Shown: positions 24,026 to 35,006 of the stretch, piece after piece
How the letters are laid out: each line of letters opens with the position of its first letter
How positions within the stretch are numbered: the first letter of the stretch is position 1
Origin: Narthecium ossifragum
Taxonomy: Eukaryota; Streptophyta; Magnoliopsida; Dioscoreales; Nartheciaceae
Length of the DNA stretch: 64,000 nucleotides
NCBI GenBank assembly: GCA_963920575.1
Contig: OY986965.1
Coordinates: 14,708,290-14,772,289, forward strand
Reading direction: 5' to 3'
Program-made: the position numbers and the translations under genes
The notes under the pieces: generated by a model
Database searches by the model: none
Told to the model about the DNA's origin: nothing
What the model saw: only the letters and a program-made list of their open reading frames with translations

Positions 24026-24185
24026 TGGGATCCACTTGTCCCCACTTGATTGCCCCAGCCACTATGACAGTGCCTGACTTCTATGTCAGGCCCCCGAATC
24101 CGATTCGGGGGGCTGACATTGGCTTTGCTATGTCAGGCCCTGCCATCGGCAGTTGCCCAATGGGGTGGGGACAGGTGGATTCCAC
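24026..24185. repeat. About 160-bp palindrome centred near 24101
   Basis: The left half, GGGATCCACTTGTCCCC to TATGTCAGGCCCCCGAATCC, is the imperfect reverse complement of the right half, GATTCGGGGGGCTGACAT to GGGGACAGGTGGATTCC. A related half is found at 24910-25005 (GCCACTTGTCCTC, ACGTCAGGCCCCCC). It is probably a non-autonomous DNA transposon. Confidence 0.75.
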
Positions 24186-24244
24186 CATCCACCACTTCCC
24201 CTGCACTCTTTCCACCACTTCCCCTGTTCTCTTTTCTTCTCTCT

Positions 24245-24246
<2 letters not shown>

Positions 24247-24313
<67 letters not shown>
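24247..24313. repeat. (AT)n microsatellite
   Basis: An uninterrupted AT dinucleotide run of about 67 bp. It makes spurious YIYIYI ORFs in several frames. Confidence 0.97.
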
Positions 24314-24314
<1 letters not shown>

Positions 24315-25694
24315 TCAATATATTATATTATGATTATATATTTAATAAAAATTTAATGTGTTCTATGTATATATATATATACACACGCGCGCGCACGTGA
24401 AAAGGGGTTTTTATCAGGGAGGGCTCAGATCTTTGAAGGGGAGCTACATGAGACAAAGGGAAATGTCTAATATTCCTTTTGCAAATGAGCGTACTCCCTT
24501 AACCCTTTGAGTGTAGCGTATCCATCATACCGTATCGTACCGAAGTGAAGTCCTTCTATAACATACATACATTGCTAAATACATATCCATAACATATATA
24601 TACACGCAAACACACATACATATATACAAATATATATAATGAATATATTTATGTGCTTTATGAATATATGTCTATTATACATTATATATATATATATATA
24701 TATATATACAAATAAGGAATTTATTAATTATATATTCATAACATACATATGATATATATATACATAATATATATCTTTATTATATATTATATGAATGTTA
24801 TGAATATGTATATTTATTTTATATACATATATATATAATAATATGTATACATATATAATCAATTATAGAAACATATCTGAATATATAAAGAGAGAAAAAA
24901 GAAAAAGATTTGGAGTAGTTGGCAGCCACTTGTCCTCGTCTAATTGGCTCAGCTTCTATGGCAGGGCCTGACATAGAAACTCTACGTCAGGCCCCCCCGA
25001 ATCCCATAGAAGGTGACAAGGCTGTGACTCCTTAATCCAAGCATAATGCAAACAAATAGGAGTATCTGAATCCCTACTTTTTTATATGGTTTCTAGATTC
25101 TAGCGTTCTTGAGTTTTGTAGAAGAACTGATTGGTCGTATTGTGATGGCATGACCAATGTCCATCACAAGCCAGACTGGATCATGATCTGAATCTTAGGG
25201 TTTCTTAATTTTTTCAATCATAGTTAATTTTCGTATGTACGGTCAGCTTCGTTGTCTGGACCATAGTTAATTTTTTAAATTGAACAATAGTTTTAAATCA
25301 TTTATATTTATGATTGCTGTCCGGTTGATGTCAGATGAGTGTACTGTGGAATTTTTTGCGATCTCATCCCGCGAATGTCATTTTTTATGATCTGATACCC
25401 TTCATTGTTTTTTTTACCGTCTAATCTCATTATTTTAAATCATTTTTTGCGATCTCATCGCACTGGAATCACGATCATATTCTCATTTTTCACCGTCCAC
25501 ATACACGCATACCATGTCACATGAAATGATATGACATGAATAGTTAAAAAAATAATAATAAATACCATTGTTGCTTCGGAAATCACCGATGACATTAATT
25601 CCCCCCACGTTGTAACAAACAATGTGACTTTAACTATACACAAAAATTCATCGGTGTCAGCATTAAATGAATGAGAAGACATGCCGTGCGCTCG

Positions 25695-26020
25695 AATTAA
25701 ATGTGACTTTAACTATACACAAAAATTCACGCGCGTAGTTAACAAACACATATAAAAGACTAACATCATACTATTTTTCACGCGTGGTTATCACTATATG
25801 CGCGTAGAAGATATGCTAATGTTGTACGAAAACAATACTCGCGTTTCTCAAAAATCACGGGGGACATTAATTACCTCGCATGTGGCAAGCACTGATTAGC
25901 ATACTTTTTACGTGTGCAAAGTGATAACAATGCGTGGAAAATGATATATGTGTATGATGTTAGTCTTTTATGTATGTTTGTTAACTACGAGCGTGAATTT
26001 TTGCGTATAGTTAAAGACAC
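25695..26020. repeat. Inner inverted repeat
   Basis: 25700-25810 (TATACACAAAAATTCACGCG, then ACATATAAAAGACTAACATC) is the inverse of about 25905-26015 (GATGTTAGTCTTTTATGTAT, then GCGTGAATTTTTGCGTATAG). Arms of about 110 bp enclose about 95 bp. It is fold-back or MITE-like. Confidence 0.7.
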
Positions 26021-26157
26021 GAGCACCGTCTGCACGACAGGTCTTCTCACGCATTAAATGCTGACACCGCCGTACACCGTCGCCAATCATTTCTAGCCAC
26101 GTGGCAGGGAATTAATGCCATCCTTGACTTTCGAAGCAACGCTAGTATTATTTAATT

Positions 26158-27187
26158 GGGTAAAAATCATTTTGGTTTCCTCTAGTTTCAGGGTTTTTCA
26201 TTTTAAACCATGTGTTTCAAAACGTAACAAAACAGACCCTGTAGTTACAATAATTTCACTTTAAACTCAAATTTAGTAACGGTCGTTTGTTGAAACACAT
26301 GGTTTAAAATGAAAGGGAAAATATCATTTTGGTCCCATCTAGTTTCAGAGTTTTTCATTTAAAACCCTATGGTTACAATAATTTCATTTTAAACCCAAAT
26401 TTAGTAACGGACGTTACGGACTTAACGCCAAACGGTAATCTCGTCATCAGCCTCGCCGCCAGCTCGTTCGCCGCCCCATTACAGTCATAGTTGTCAAAGC
26501 AAGCATCCCATGCATGGACCAGCTGGGTGAAGAGCATGTTGACCACAGAGAGGGCCGACGGGTACTCGAGGATGCGCTGGAGGAGGAGCAGCGTCTTGGT
26601 TTGCAACGGAGAGAGCTGGGAAGAGCTTGCATGGGTGGCGACGGTAATCTACAAGAGTAGAAGGCCACCAATGTGAAGGGAGAGATTAGAGTAATGGCCT
26701 CTTGGGTCGCCTAAGATCTCAGCCTGTCGAGAGACATCTGGAGGTGGGGTGCCCGACGGTTTGGCTGCCGGAAGCCGCAGGCGACTAGAGGGAGATAAGT
26801 GAGGGAAGAGAGAGAACATAATAAACCAGTCAACATTGGGTCAAAGCCAGTTTGACGTTAAGTGTGTAACGGCCGTTACTAAATTTGGGCTTAATGTGAA
26901 ATTATTGTAACCACAGGGTTTGTTTTGTTACGTTTTGAAATATAGGGTTTAAAATGAAATTATTGTAACTATAGAGTTTAAAATGAAAAACCTTGAAACT
27001 AGAGGGGACCAAAATGATATTTTCCGAAAATGAATTACTATCGACCGTTAAGTCAAGAAACGACCGTCAGTAATTTGGGTTTTAAGTGACATTATTGTAA
27101 TTAAAGGGTCTGTTTTGTTACGTTTTGAAACGCAGGGTTTAAAATGAAAAACCCTGAAACTAGAGGGGACCAAAATAATTTTTACCC
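26158..27187. mobile_element. Mutator-like element with 9-bp target duplication
   Basis: A perfect 9-bp direct duplication TATTTAATT flanks the element at 26149-26157 and 27188-27196. The termini are GGGTAAAAATCATTTTGG and its complement ending ACCAAAATAATTTTTACCC; terminal inverted repeats extend about 130 bp. A second, inner pair of similar inverted repeats lies at about 26317-26420 and 26862-27027 (GGAAAATATCATTTTGG and CCAAAATGATATTTTCC), so either the TIRs are duplicated or a related element is nested inside. A 9-bp duplication is the hallmark of the Mutator superfamily. There is no transposase. Confidence 0.85.
26430..26820 (-). pseudogene. GC-rich captured gene fragment (Pack-MULE-like cargo)
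   Basis: Between the inner inverted repeats is a GC-rich segment unlike its AT-rich surroundings. On the minus strand one frame is open for about 77 codons, 26606-26373, including LLLLQRILEYPSALSVVNML and AWDACFDNYDCNGAANELAA, and then runs into the TIR. The composition and codon pattern look like a real plant exon. I do not recognise the parent gene. Capture of gene pieces is known for Mutator-like elements. Confidence 0.5.
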
Positions 27188-27432
27188 TATTTAATTTGTC
27201 ATACCATGCCACGTCATGTGGCATGGTATGTATGTATGCTGCGATGGTGAAAAATGAGGGTAGGATGGTAATTTCAATGGCTAAGGGGGTATCAGGCTGC
27301 GAAAAAATAGTGAAGGGGGTATCAGATCGCAAAAGGTGATCTTTGGGGGTATGAGATCGCAAAAAATTCTATGTCAGTGTGTATGCCATCTAAATTTTAG
27401 GAATATCGGGAGCTGCTTCTCCCACCCTCTTA

Positions 27433-28949
27433 TGTCAGGGCCTTGAGCCCATGACATAGACTTGGCTCAAGTCATCCGAAGGTGGTACGACCAAGGACCC
27501 AATCATGGCACGGGGTCGAAGCCCTAGAGTCATGAGAGAATAGGAGGTCTCAAGATAGCAAGCCAAATAGGAGCGGCACGCATCATCACCAACTTGGCGC
27601 GGTGCATTTTGAAGATGACACGACAAGTTAAGAAGATGGCACGGAGGATCGAGCCAAGATCGATACTTGACGCTCCATGGCACGGGATAGGTGAGCGGCA
27701 CACGTGGCACGACACGCCAGGCGGGCGCACGGCGCACGCGCGAGGCGGACACGTGTGCTAAGACACATGGCGCAAGGCACGAGGCGGCGTCGACAAATTC
27801 CGAATGCTATTAGGAGTCCGAGTCCTACTAGCACTCCCATTCCTAGCTCTACTAGGACTCTATACGTCATGGCGTGGGTGATGAAGAGTTTTGACGCGGG
27901 CGAAGTTCAAGTAGCACGAGGAGTCCTAGTCGGACTAGGACTCAGCGCGACAGGATGCACCCGGGATGACGCGGTAGGCCATTGGGGCCAAACCAACCAT
28001 GCCATTGTCCAAGTATCAGCTGGACTGGGTTCCTGGAAGGACTTCACACGGCAAACGAAAGATTTGGCGTGGGGAAATTCCAATTTTCACGGGAGTTCTA
28101 GTGGGACTAGGACTTGGCGCGCCCGGCGGAAGGCAGTTGACCATGGGGGCCAATCTAAGTGTGCAAATGACCAACTTCCACTTGGCTTAGGTCTTTGGAA
28201 AGACATGATGTGTCAAAGATGGAAGATGGCATGGAAGATTCAAGACTTGATGCGCGAAAATAGGAAGGAGTCCTATTTCGGGTCAAGTAGGGCGGTCGAT
28301 TTTGGCAAGAGCTATCCAAGGCAAGTTTCAGCTCAACAAGGAGTCCAGATGAAGTGGGTGGCTTCATGATTGGCCAAGTCAGAGTCCTGATCGACATGGA
28401 GTCCAACAAGGTCTCAGAGTTGGAGTTGGACAAGGAGACTTCCCTATGAAGGAAGACCCAGACTTCTTCTCTATATAAGGAGGAGGCTGGTCAGGTGTAT
28501 CGGCATCTGGAGGGACCTGAGTGGGCTCATGGATTAAAGATACGGGAGGGATTGAGAGATAATGTGAGAGAGGATTTAGGTGATTCTTCTAGGGTTTTTG
28601 GTTGAGAGCTTCTTGTATTGACAGTGATTGTACTCCAAAGGGGTTGGGGCAGAGAGAAGAGTGCTCTTGTAATCATTGGTCAATAAAGGAGTTGGGATCT
28701 CATCCCTTACCCTTGTTCGTGTGTGTGCTTGTGATTGTGCAAGGAAGAAGGAGAGCTGATCAAGAGGCAGTCGGGCTGCCAGGCTGAGTGCATAAGCTGT
28801 GCACAGACGGCTTGCAGACGACGTGCGAGCGGAGCACAAGTGGCGTGCAGGCGTGCGGCGGTGGTGTGCAAGCTCTACGTAGGGGTCTCTTGGCGCCATC
28901 ATTGGGCAAAAAGTAACGTTAAAATTTACCCCTTTTTTAGCCTGTGACA
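27433..28949 (+). repeat. 5' LTR of the 27433-33679 element
   Basis: 1517 bp. It matches the other LTR in two blocks (30563-31166 and 32834-33679). The ends TGTCA and TGACA are inverted. A TATATAA box lies at 28472-28478, about 480 bp before the LTR end. Confidence 0.88.
28472..28478 (+). promoter_or_regulatory. Putative LTR TATA box
   Basis: CTCTATATAAGGAGGAGG. The sequence is kept in the other LTR at 33227-33233, so it is the likely core promoter of this family. Confidence 0.6.
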
Positions 28950-28950
28950 A

Positions 28951-28966
28951 TTGGTACTAGAGCCAG
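28951..28966 (+). promoter_or_regulatory. Primer-binding site (initiator tRNA-Met type)
   Basis: TTGGTACTAGAGCCAG directly follows the LTR end TGTGACA. It is close to the TTGGTATCAGAGCCAG signature. Confidence 0.8.
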
Positions 28967-28969
28967 GAT

Positions 28970-29389
28970 GTGCCATGTCAAGCGGTGAAGGATCGCAGAA
29001 TGAAGGAGGTGTTGATCGCTTGATGCCTTTGATCGCGTTGGTGGGGAAGGAAGCGGATGAGGCGCCGAAGTCTTTGCTCGGTTGGAGGAGAACAATGCAA
29101 CTTGACGAGGTGAAGGCAACACTTGCAACTTAAGAGGAGGGGTTGCGAGAGTTGAAGCAGTTGATTAAGGTGCGCAACTGAGAGTTTGACAGAAGAACTT
29201 GGGAAGCTGCGAAAACTTCAAGAACTCTGGGCACTATTGTCGAGTAAATCACGGATTGACTTGAGGACGAGTTGATGGTGGTCAAGCGTGCGATTTGCAG
29301 CGGAGGGACCGTTGATCAACCAAAGTGCAGGAAGGTTCCTGATCCGAAGCCTTTCGACGGTGTTCAGAACAAGAAGGAGTTGGAGAACT
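28970..29389 (+). pseudogene. gag N-terminal fragment, gypsy
   Basis: This is the start of a gag capsid gene just behind the primer-binding site. Open pieces encode SSGEGSQNEGGVDRLMPL and, in another frame and after stops near 29131-29180 and 29247, KVPDPKPFDGVQNKKELENL. The last peptide is the conserved entry into the plant gypsy gag domain. The sequence is cut there by a minus-strand LTR fragment. The rest of gag and all of pol are missing. Confidence 0.75.
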
Positions 29390-30562
29390 TGTTACACCCC
29401 GACCCAAAAAATCCATCCGGTTCGTGGCGTGAGGGTTTCTATTCTACTAAATCCATCTGTGGCGTATTTAAAATAAGATAAAACATCTAAAAACTTAACA
29501 ATTGATCTCGGACAAGATTGAAATTTCTACTAATTCAATAAAGATCTCAAATTGTTGATTTATACATAGATACCAAAATCCTAAAAAGGAAAATTATACA
29601 TTTAACAGATCCTCGAAGGATATCTATATACAAAAACTGCCAAAGGTATAGTAAAGTCCTCATAAATCTCAAACACCTCCAGACGTCGACGCGTCACCAA
29701 GAGCCTATCCAGCTGGTGCTACGGAAGAAGAACTGACGCATGTACCTGCAAAACACAGCCTGGATAGGAGTGAGCGACATACGCAGTAGGATTCTAATCT
29801 ACATCACACATAAAGGAAGGGAATAGTAAAGTCCCAAGTTCCATCTCAACTCTAGGGGACAAACACACGTTACAAACTCGGCTTACCCCAGGGCATGCAC
29901 TCTGATGACCTCCACTGTCAATAGTCGTCCCTCTCAAACCAAGCACTCCAGCGCTGAACAACTCGGGTAGGACACATGGAGATATGTAACTTCCACTACT
30001 GAAATGAGTTTGAGACTACAACCTAAGACGACCTCTACACCTCAATCAGATTAATTTCAATCAACTAGACAATATCCTCGATAACAATAATTCAATATTA
30101 GAATCGGATCCTAAACCTTGCTACCCAGCCTCGGTCCTAAGGCTAGATCCGAGCTGCCTGAGCCCTCAAATCGACGAATCCCCAATTCGCCCACGTCCTA
30201 GCCTAATACTTCTAATGCAAACAAAAGTGCATGCAATGTTCACACGCATAAAATTTAATCGAAACATGCAATAATATGTCAAGCATTATACAAGTCTTGG
30301 CATAGCATCTCTGCTAGCCCTAAAGGGTGAACATACACAAACAGCGGAACCACGGGGTGCTAACAACAGTAAAGCAAGTCTATAACATGCGAACATTGAT
30401 ATAAAACCAAAATTTCACAATTTATGTCTATGGTTAAATCACATCCAAACCACTTGCCAAAATTCTCAAAAATCCACTAATAATAACATGCATGCTTCCT
30501 AACATCGTTAAAGAAACCCAATCAAAGAACCACGAAAAATCCCTAATCAAGGGCTGACAGTT
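29390..30562 (-). repeat. LTR fragment inserted in gag
   Basis: It starts TGTTACACCCCGACCC, like the plus-strand start of the LTR at 13354 (TGTCACACCCCGACCC), and stays alignable in blocks (CCGAGCTGCCTGAG, TCTAATGCAAACAAAAGTGC, CTAGCCCTAAAGG). It holds the inner (U5-side) half of an LTR in minus orientation. It ends abruptly where the 3' LTR of the host element begins, so a deletion must have removed the rest of the insert and the remaining host interior. Confidence 0.75.
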
Positions 30563-31530
30563 TGTCAAGGCCTTGAGCCCATGACATGGACTTGGCTCAA
30601 TTCATCTGGAGGTAGCAGGGCCAAGGGCCCAATCATGATGCGTGGTTGAAGCCCCAGGGTCATTAGAGACTAGGAGGTCTCAAGATAGGAAGCCAAACAT
30701 GAGCGGCACGCATCAACACCAACTTGGCTCGGTGGATTTTTGAAGATGGCGCGGCAAGGAAAGACGATAGCACGGAGGACTGGGCCAAGATCGAGACTTG
30801 ATGCGCCATGACACGAGATAGGCGAGTGGCATGCGCGGAACGACGCGCCAGGTGAGCGCACGACGCGCGGCGTGACGCGGTGTCAATAAAGTCCAAGTAC
30901 CACTAGGATTGCTAGATCCACTAGGACTCCAATTCCTAGCTCTACTAGGAGTCTACACGTCACGGCGTGGGCGATGAAAAGTTTTGGCGCGGGCGAAGTT
31001 CGAGTTGCACGAGGAGTCCTAGTCGGACTAGGACTCGGTGCGACACGACGTGCCCGACATGATGCGGTAGGCCATTGGGGCCAAACCAACAATGCCATTG
31101 TCCAAGTATCAGTTGGATTGGGTTTCTGGAAGGACTTGACACGGCAAAGGAAAGATTTAGCGTGGGAAAACTGATGAGACGTGAAAAGTACACAAATTAA
31201 CCCCTTAATTTACCTTTATTAGTCTTCGAGCAAGATATTTCTAATAATCTTCATGGTATTTCAGGTACAAGAGTGCTCAACAGAAGTTAGATCAACTTTG
31301 GAGCTTAAACGAGCCTATTCGAGCACATTTAGGTACATGGGTCAACTTCAAAGATTAAACTGTACCTTCTCAGAAAGAATCAAATAATGTGCCATATGTT
31401 ATTGGAAAGCTCTGGAAGTCTAGTTTTTGGAGAATTTTACGGTTCATGATTCCGAGTTTCCTAGATGAAGTTATGGCATTTTTATTACCAATGCGCAGTG
31501 CTGAATGGCAAAAGAGATAATATGCAGAAA

Positions 31531-31703
31531 AGAAGATCGATCTTCTGTGTATAAAAGATCGATCTTTGTACTGTAGCATAGATGACAGAGAGCAATAATT
31601 CAAAAAATCGATCTTCTCCCTATAGAAGATCGATATTCCGTGGGCGCAGCCAATTATATGGGATGAAAAGATCGATCTTCACCCCTAGAAGATCGATCTT
31701 TCA
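31531..31703. repeat. Three paired GATCGATC palindromes upstream of the LTR TATA box
   Basis: AGAAGATCGATCTTCT (31531-31546, a perfect 16-bp palindrome) is paired with AAAGATCGATCTTT (31554-31567). Similar pairs follow at about 31608-31637 and 31667-31701. Pairs are spaced about 68-75 bp. The array ends 60 bp before the TATA box. Confidence 0.85.
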
Positions 31704-31762
31704 TTGTCAGTTAAGCAAAATGAAGGGCCCAGATGTAATCCGAAGGGTAGAAGCTTGAGGGT

Positions 31763-31770
31763 TATAAATA
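31763..31770 (+). promoter_or_regulatory. Putative TATA box of the solo LTR
   Basis: GGGTTATAAATACCAAACG, about 590 bp from the LTR start and directly downstream of the palindrome array. Confidence 0.55.
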
Positions 31771-33739
31771 CCAAACGTTGGGCTCTTATTGGGGATTCTT
31801 TTGGACAAGAAGAGGCTAAGGAAAGGGGCAACCCCCTTGGGCAAGGAAGGGAGCTCTCATCCAAGAGGGAGGAGATTGGTGAAGAAGAGGAGGATCCATC
31901 TCTTCTCCATTGCTTCTCCATCGAAGATGAGTAGCTAATCTATTTACCTAGTGGAATACCATGATGTTTTAGATTTTATTTGTAGTTTTCTTTGGATTTG
32001 GATGTTGTAATCCCTATGAGACAAGTTGTATGAATTTATTCTTCATTTCTATAACTTTGTAGTTGGATTCTAATGTTGGATGGATGGATTCTTTGGTTTG
32101 CATAAGCTAGAACCTTGTGCCAAATAGGTGTTTGTTGATATTCCCCAATGAGTAGGTTGTGCTAGAACCATGGCCACTTGTGTTGAAGGGAGTCTTGGCT
32201 CTAGGTTAGGGACTTGGTTGTGCTAGAACCACTCCAATCCACATCTAACCTAGCATCTATCCTATCTTTTATAGTGTTTTGGATTCGAGATGCTAGAACC
32301 ACCTCGATCCATTACCATATTCCATACAACCCAATTCCTTGCGACAAGATGATCCTAACCTGACTTCTCGTTAGCGATGACCGTAGCTAATCCCTCAATC
32401 GCCGACTTTCTAGCATACACCTTTTACGACGGATAGTCCTTGTCTGGTTATTCGTTAGCGACGACCTTTGTTAGCCACAAGGTAGTCGATATTGTAGTGT
32501 CTCGATAGGATTGCATATCTTGATCCATTAGAAAGCTACGATTGAGCCTAATCCGGATTGGGATTCCCTAGGATCTCTCTCTATCCATTGAATCATTTAC
32601 ATGCTTTCTTAGTTTTCTTATCATAAAACCCAAAAACCATTTCTTTTATTATCCTTGTAGGAACACTTAGATTGAGCTTGGTAGTTTAATTGTTTCCATA
32701 CGCATTCCCTGTGGATTCGACTCGGACTCACCACTTGTTACCCCAAAAGGTAGTTAGTTGAGAGTTTGATTATAAATTTGTAATTTTGATCGGGCGCGTT
32801 AAGCTGCGACACTTTCCATGTCCCATCAAAAACTCCAAGTTGCGTGGGAGTTCTAGTGGAACTGGGACTTGGCACGCCCGGTGGAAGGCAGTTGGTCATG
32901 GGGGCCAATTTGAGCGTGCAAATGACCAACTTCCACTTGGCTTAGGTCTTTGGCAAGATATGATGCGGAAAATATGGAAGATGTCACGGAAGATTCCGGA
33001 CTTGATGCGCGAAAATAGGAAAGAGTTCTATTTCTTGTCAAGTAGGCAGGACAGTTTTGGCAAGATCTATCCAAGGCAAGTTTAAGCTCAACAAGGAGTC
33101 CAGATTAATTGAGTAGCTTCATGATTGGCCAAGTCAGAGTCCTGATCGACATGGAGTCAAGCAAGGTCTCAGAGTTGGAGTTGGGCAAGGCGACTTCCCT
33201 ATGAAGGAAGACCCAGACTTCTCCTCTATATAAGGAGGAGGTCGGCCATGTGTAGCGGTATATGGAGGGATCTGGAGGGACCTGAGAGGGCTCACGGATT
33301 GAAGATCCAGGAGGGATTGAGAGATCGTGATAGAAAAGAATTGGGTGATTCTTCTAGGATTTTGGGTTGAGAGCTTCTTGTATTGGAGGCGAGAGAAGAG
33401 TGTTCTTGTAATCATTGGTCAATAAAAGGAGTTGGGATCTCATCCATTTCCCATATTCGGGTGTGTGCTTATGATTTTGCAAGGAAGAAGGAGGGCTGGT
33501 CAAAAGGCAATCGGGCTGCCATGCGGAGTGCACAGACGACGTGCCGATGATGTACGAGTGGAGCACAAGCGATGGGCGGGTGTGCGGCGGCGGTGTGCAG
33601 GCTCCACGTGCGGGTCTCTTGGCATCATCATCGGGAAAAAAGTAAGGCGAAAATTTACCCCTTATTTAGCCCTGTGACACCTGACACCCCCACCCTCTTG
33701 ACACACTCACCCCATTTCCATTTCCCCTTTCCTCTTATG

Positions 33740-33760
33740 CCCCCCCCCCCCCCCCCCCCC
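33740..33760. repeat. Homopolymer run of 21 C
   Basis: A run of 21 C within CTTATGC...CAATTTG. Its length is likely unreliable in the assembly. The complementary strand is a G-run. Confidence 0.95.
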
Positions 33761-34604
33761 AATTTGTCCCCTTCTTTTCTCGGTTTATTTTTTTATTTCT
33801 CAATTTTGTGTTTTTTTTAGTTTTCTTTTTCTTTTTTTTAATTAGTTTTGTTTTTTTAATCAATTTTATTTATTTCTTAATCAATTTTATTTCTTTTTTT
33901 ATATATTCTTTATGTTTCTTTTTGGTTAAACCATTTTTTTATTATATGCTTGTAATCTTTTGTTTAGTTTTTAGTTGTAGTTTTTGGGAGTCATTATTTG
34001 TAAAAGTTTTAAAAAATATAAAAATATGAATCAAAATAGAAAGCATATATATGAAAATAACAAAAATACTAACAGTTAAAAAATGCTTTGTGTTTTGTGA
34101 AAACCCTCATAGACCAATATTGATTTAGCCATCTTCAGGGAACAGTACATGTAACAATACACAAAAAAATGATACACAAAAATATCTAAAAATACAAATT
34201 CTAATCAATATTGCCTCCAAATTCTGCTACCATCGCGCTTGGTGTTGTACCTGTTACGTCGTACCACAAATGAGCATGTTTCATATAACGAGTGGCCCAT
34301 CCTTTTACTTCGTACGATGAATGTTGCCATCACCATATTGGAATGAGTGGTAAATGGTAATGAGGGTGTAAGAAAACTTGCGCGAAGTGATTGTCAACAT
34401 GGGCAATCGCTATTTCTCGGCACTCTTGGTTTGGAACTGGAGGAGTCCTTAATGGCAAGTGAGTAAAACAACTCCCAAACATTCTCACCAAATATATGCA
34501 GTACATGGTTGTACCTTGACGCGATGACAATTCTCAAAGACATAGAGTTCATCCAATACATCTCTGGTACCCATGGCTCAAATCAATTTAGTGAGATTAA
34601 TAGA

Positions 34605-35006
34605 TTAACCACCAAATTCCGATTTGGATAAAGCTGATAGATCCTTATTTTGTTGAATCTCTTCCATATGCTCGAATCGTACCTCAGACCAACCTTTTTC
34701 ACCATACCAAATTAGTGCAGCTATCGCCTTGAATTCACAATGACCATCAGGTTGAACGTCAATAGTGTGGGAAATATAACGTTGCAAAGACTTGTGTAAT
34801 TTCTCAATGTAGGTATCATGGATGGGTGGAACTGGAGAGTGATCATGGGTTGTTTGAGTATTGCCAACCCCCTCTCCCCTCCCCCCTCCCCCCCTCCCCC
34901 CTCCCACGTCTCCCTCTCCCTCGAGACGTTGCAGTCGGTTGAAGGACTCTAAATCCGGAAGTGGATTCATCTGCAAACGATGGTATGCGACGTCTACTTT
35001 GCTCAT
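34605..35006 (-). pseudogene. OTU-like cysteine protease segment of a MULE
   Basis: A 133-codon open stretch. The second half, HTIDVQPDGHCEFKAIAALI then GWSEVRFEHMEEI, matches the start of the OTU domain found in many plant Mutator-like proteins, with the catalytic-type Asp and Cys of DGHC kept. The first half, with a Gly/Arg-rich stretch from a C-rich repeat (34860-34925), is probably linker or repeat expansion. The His-containing half of the protease is not seen. The frame differs from the transposase part, so the protein is broken. Confidence 0.65.

Larger units (their letters stand above)
23301..24900. repeat. AT-rich fold-back DNA with large inverted repeats
   Basis: Roughly 270-bp arms at 23304-23590 and 23725-23973 are inverted copies. 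For example, a block with TTCATAGCATACATATAATA on the left is matched by its complement on the right. A third copy in the direct orientation of the right arm lies at about 24650-24880. Motifs such as TATGTCTATTATACATTATA recur. The element starts one base beyond the Helitron end. No coding content. It may be a fold-back transposon or several nested MITEs. Confidence 0.7.
25349..27370. mobile_element. Inverted-repeat element enclosing nested elements
   Basis: Left arm 25349-25540 (from GAATTTTTTGCGATCTCAT to the ATATGACATG region) is inverted in the right arm 27195-27370 (ending ATGAGATCGCAAAAAATTC). The arms are about 180-190 bp and share GATCTGATACCC and the CACATG/CATGGTATG segments. Inside are an inner inverted repeat (25695-26020) and a Mutator-like element (26158-27187). 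I could not define a target duplication for the outer element. Confidence 0.6.
31172..32828 (+). mobile_element. Solo LTR (1657 bp) with target duplication AAAAC
   Basis: It starts TGATGAGACGTG and ends TGTCCCATCA. AAAAC occurs directly before (31167-31171) and after (32829-32833). The host LTR resumes exactly afterwards. The body is related to the LTRs at 52707-54338 and 59574 (shared GTGAAAAGTACACAAAT near the start and TGTGGATTCGACTCG near the end). No internal region remains, so it arose by LTR-LTR recombination. A TATAAATA box is at 31763-31770. Confidence 0.93.
27433..33679 (+). mobile_element. Short gypsy-type LTR element carrying two later insertions
   Basis: 5' LTR 27433-28949 and 3' LTR 30563-33679 (the latter split by a solo LTR) begin TGTCA(G/A)GGCCTTGAG and end CCTGTGACA. 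The primer-binding site follows the 5' LTR. Only a gag fragment remains inside (about 28970-29389), followed by a minus-strand LTR fragment of another family (29390-30562). No pol. Outer flanks are TCTTA on the left and CCTGA on the right, so there is no clean target duplication. One end may have been rearranged. Confidence 0.8.
30563..33679 (+). repeat. 3' LTR, split by a solo LTR
   Basis: Matches the 5' LTR at 27433-28949. The two halves, 30563-31171 and 32829-33679, together are about 1.46 kb. A TATATAA box lies at 33227-33233. Confidence 0.88.

Noticed and set aside
23336..24400. ORFs made of Tyr/Ile/Met
   Set aside because: Translations of (AT)n and TATG/ATAC repeats.
27428..33684. Target duplication for the 27433-33679 element
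   Set aside because: The bases next to the LTR ends (TCTTA and CCTGA) differ; the nearby shared CCCACCCTCTT is offset by 8-9 bases and may be chance.
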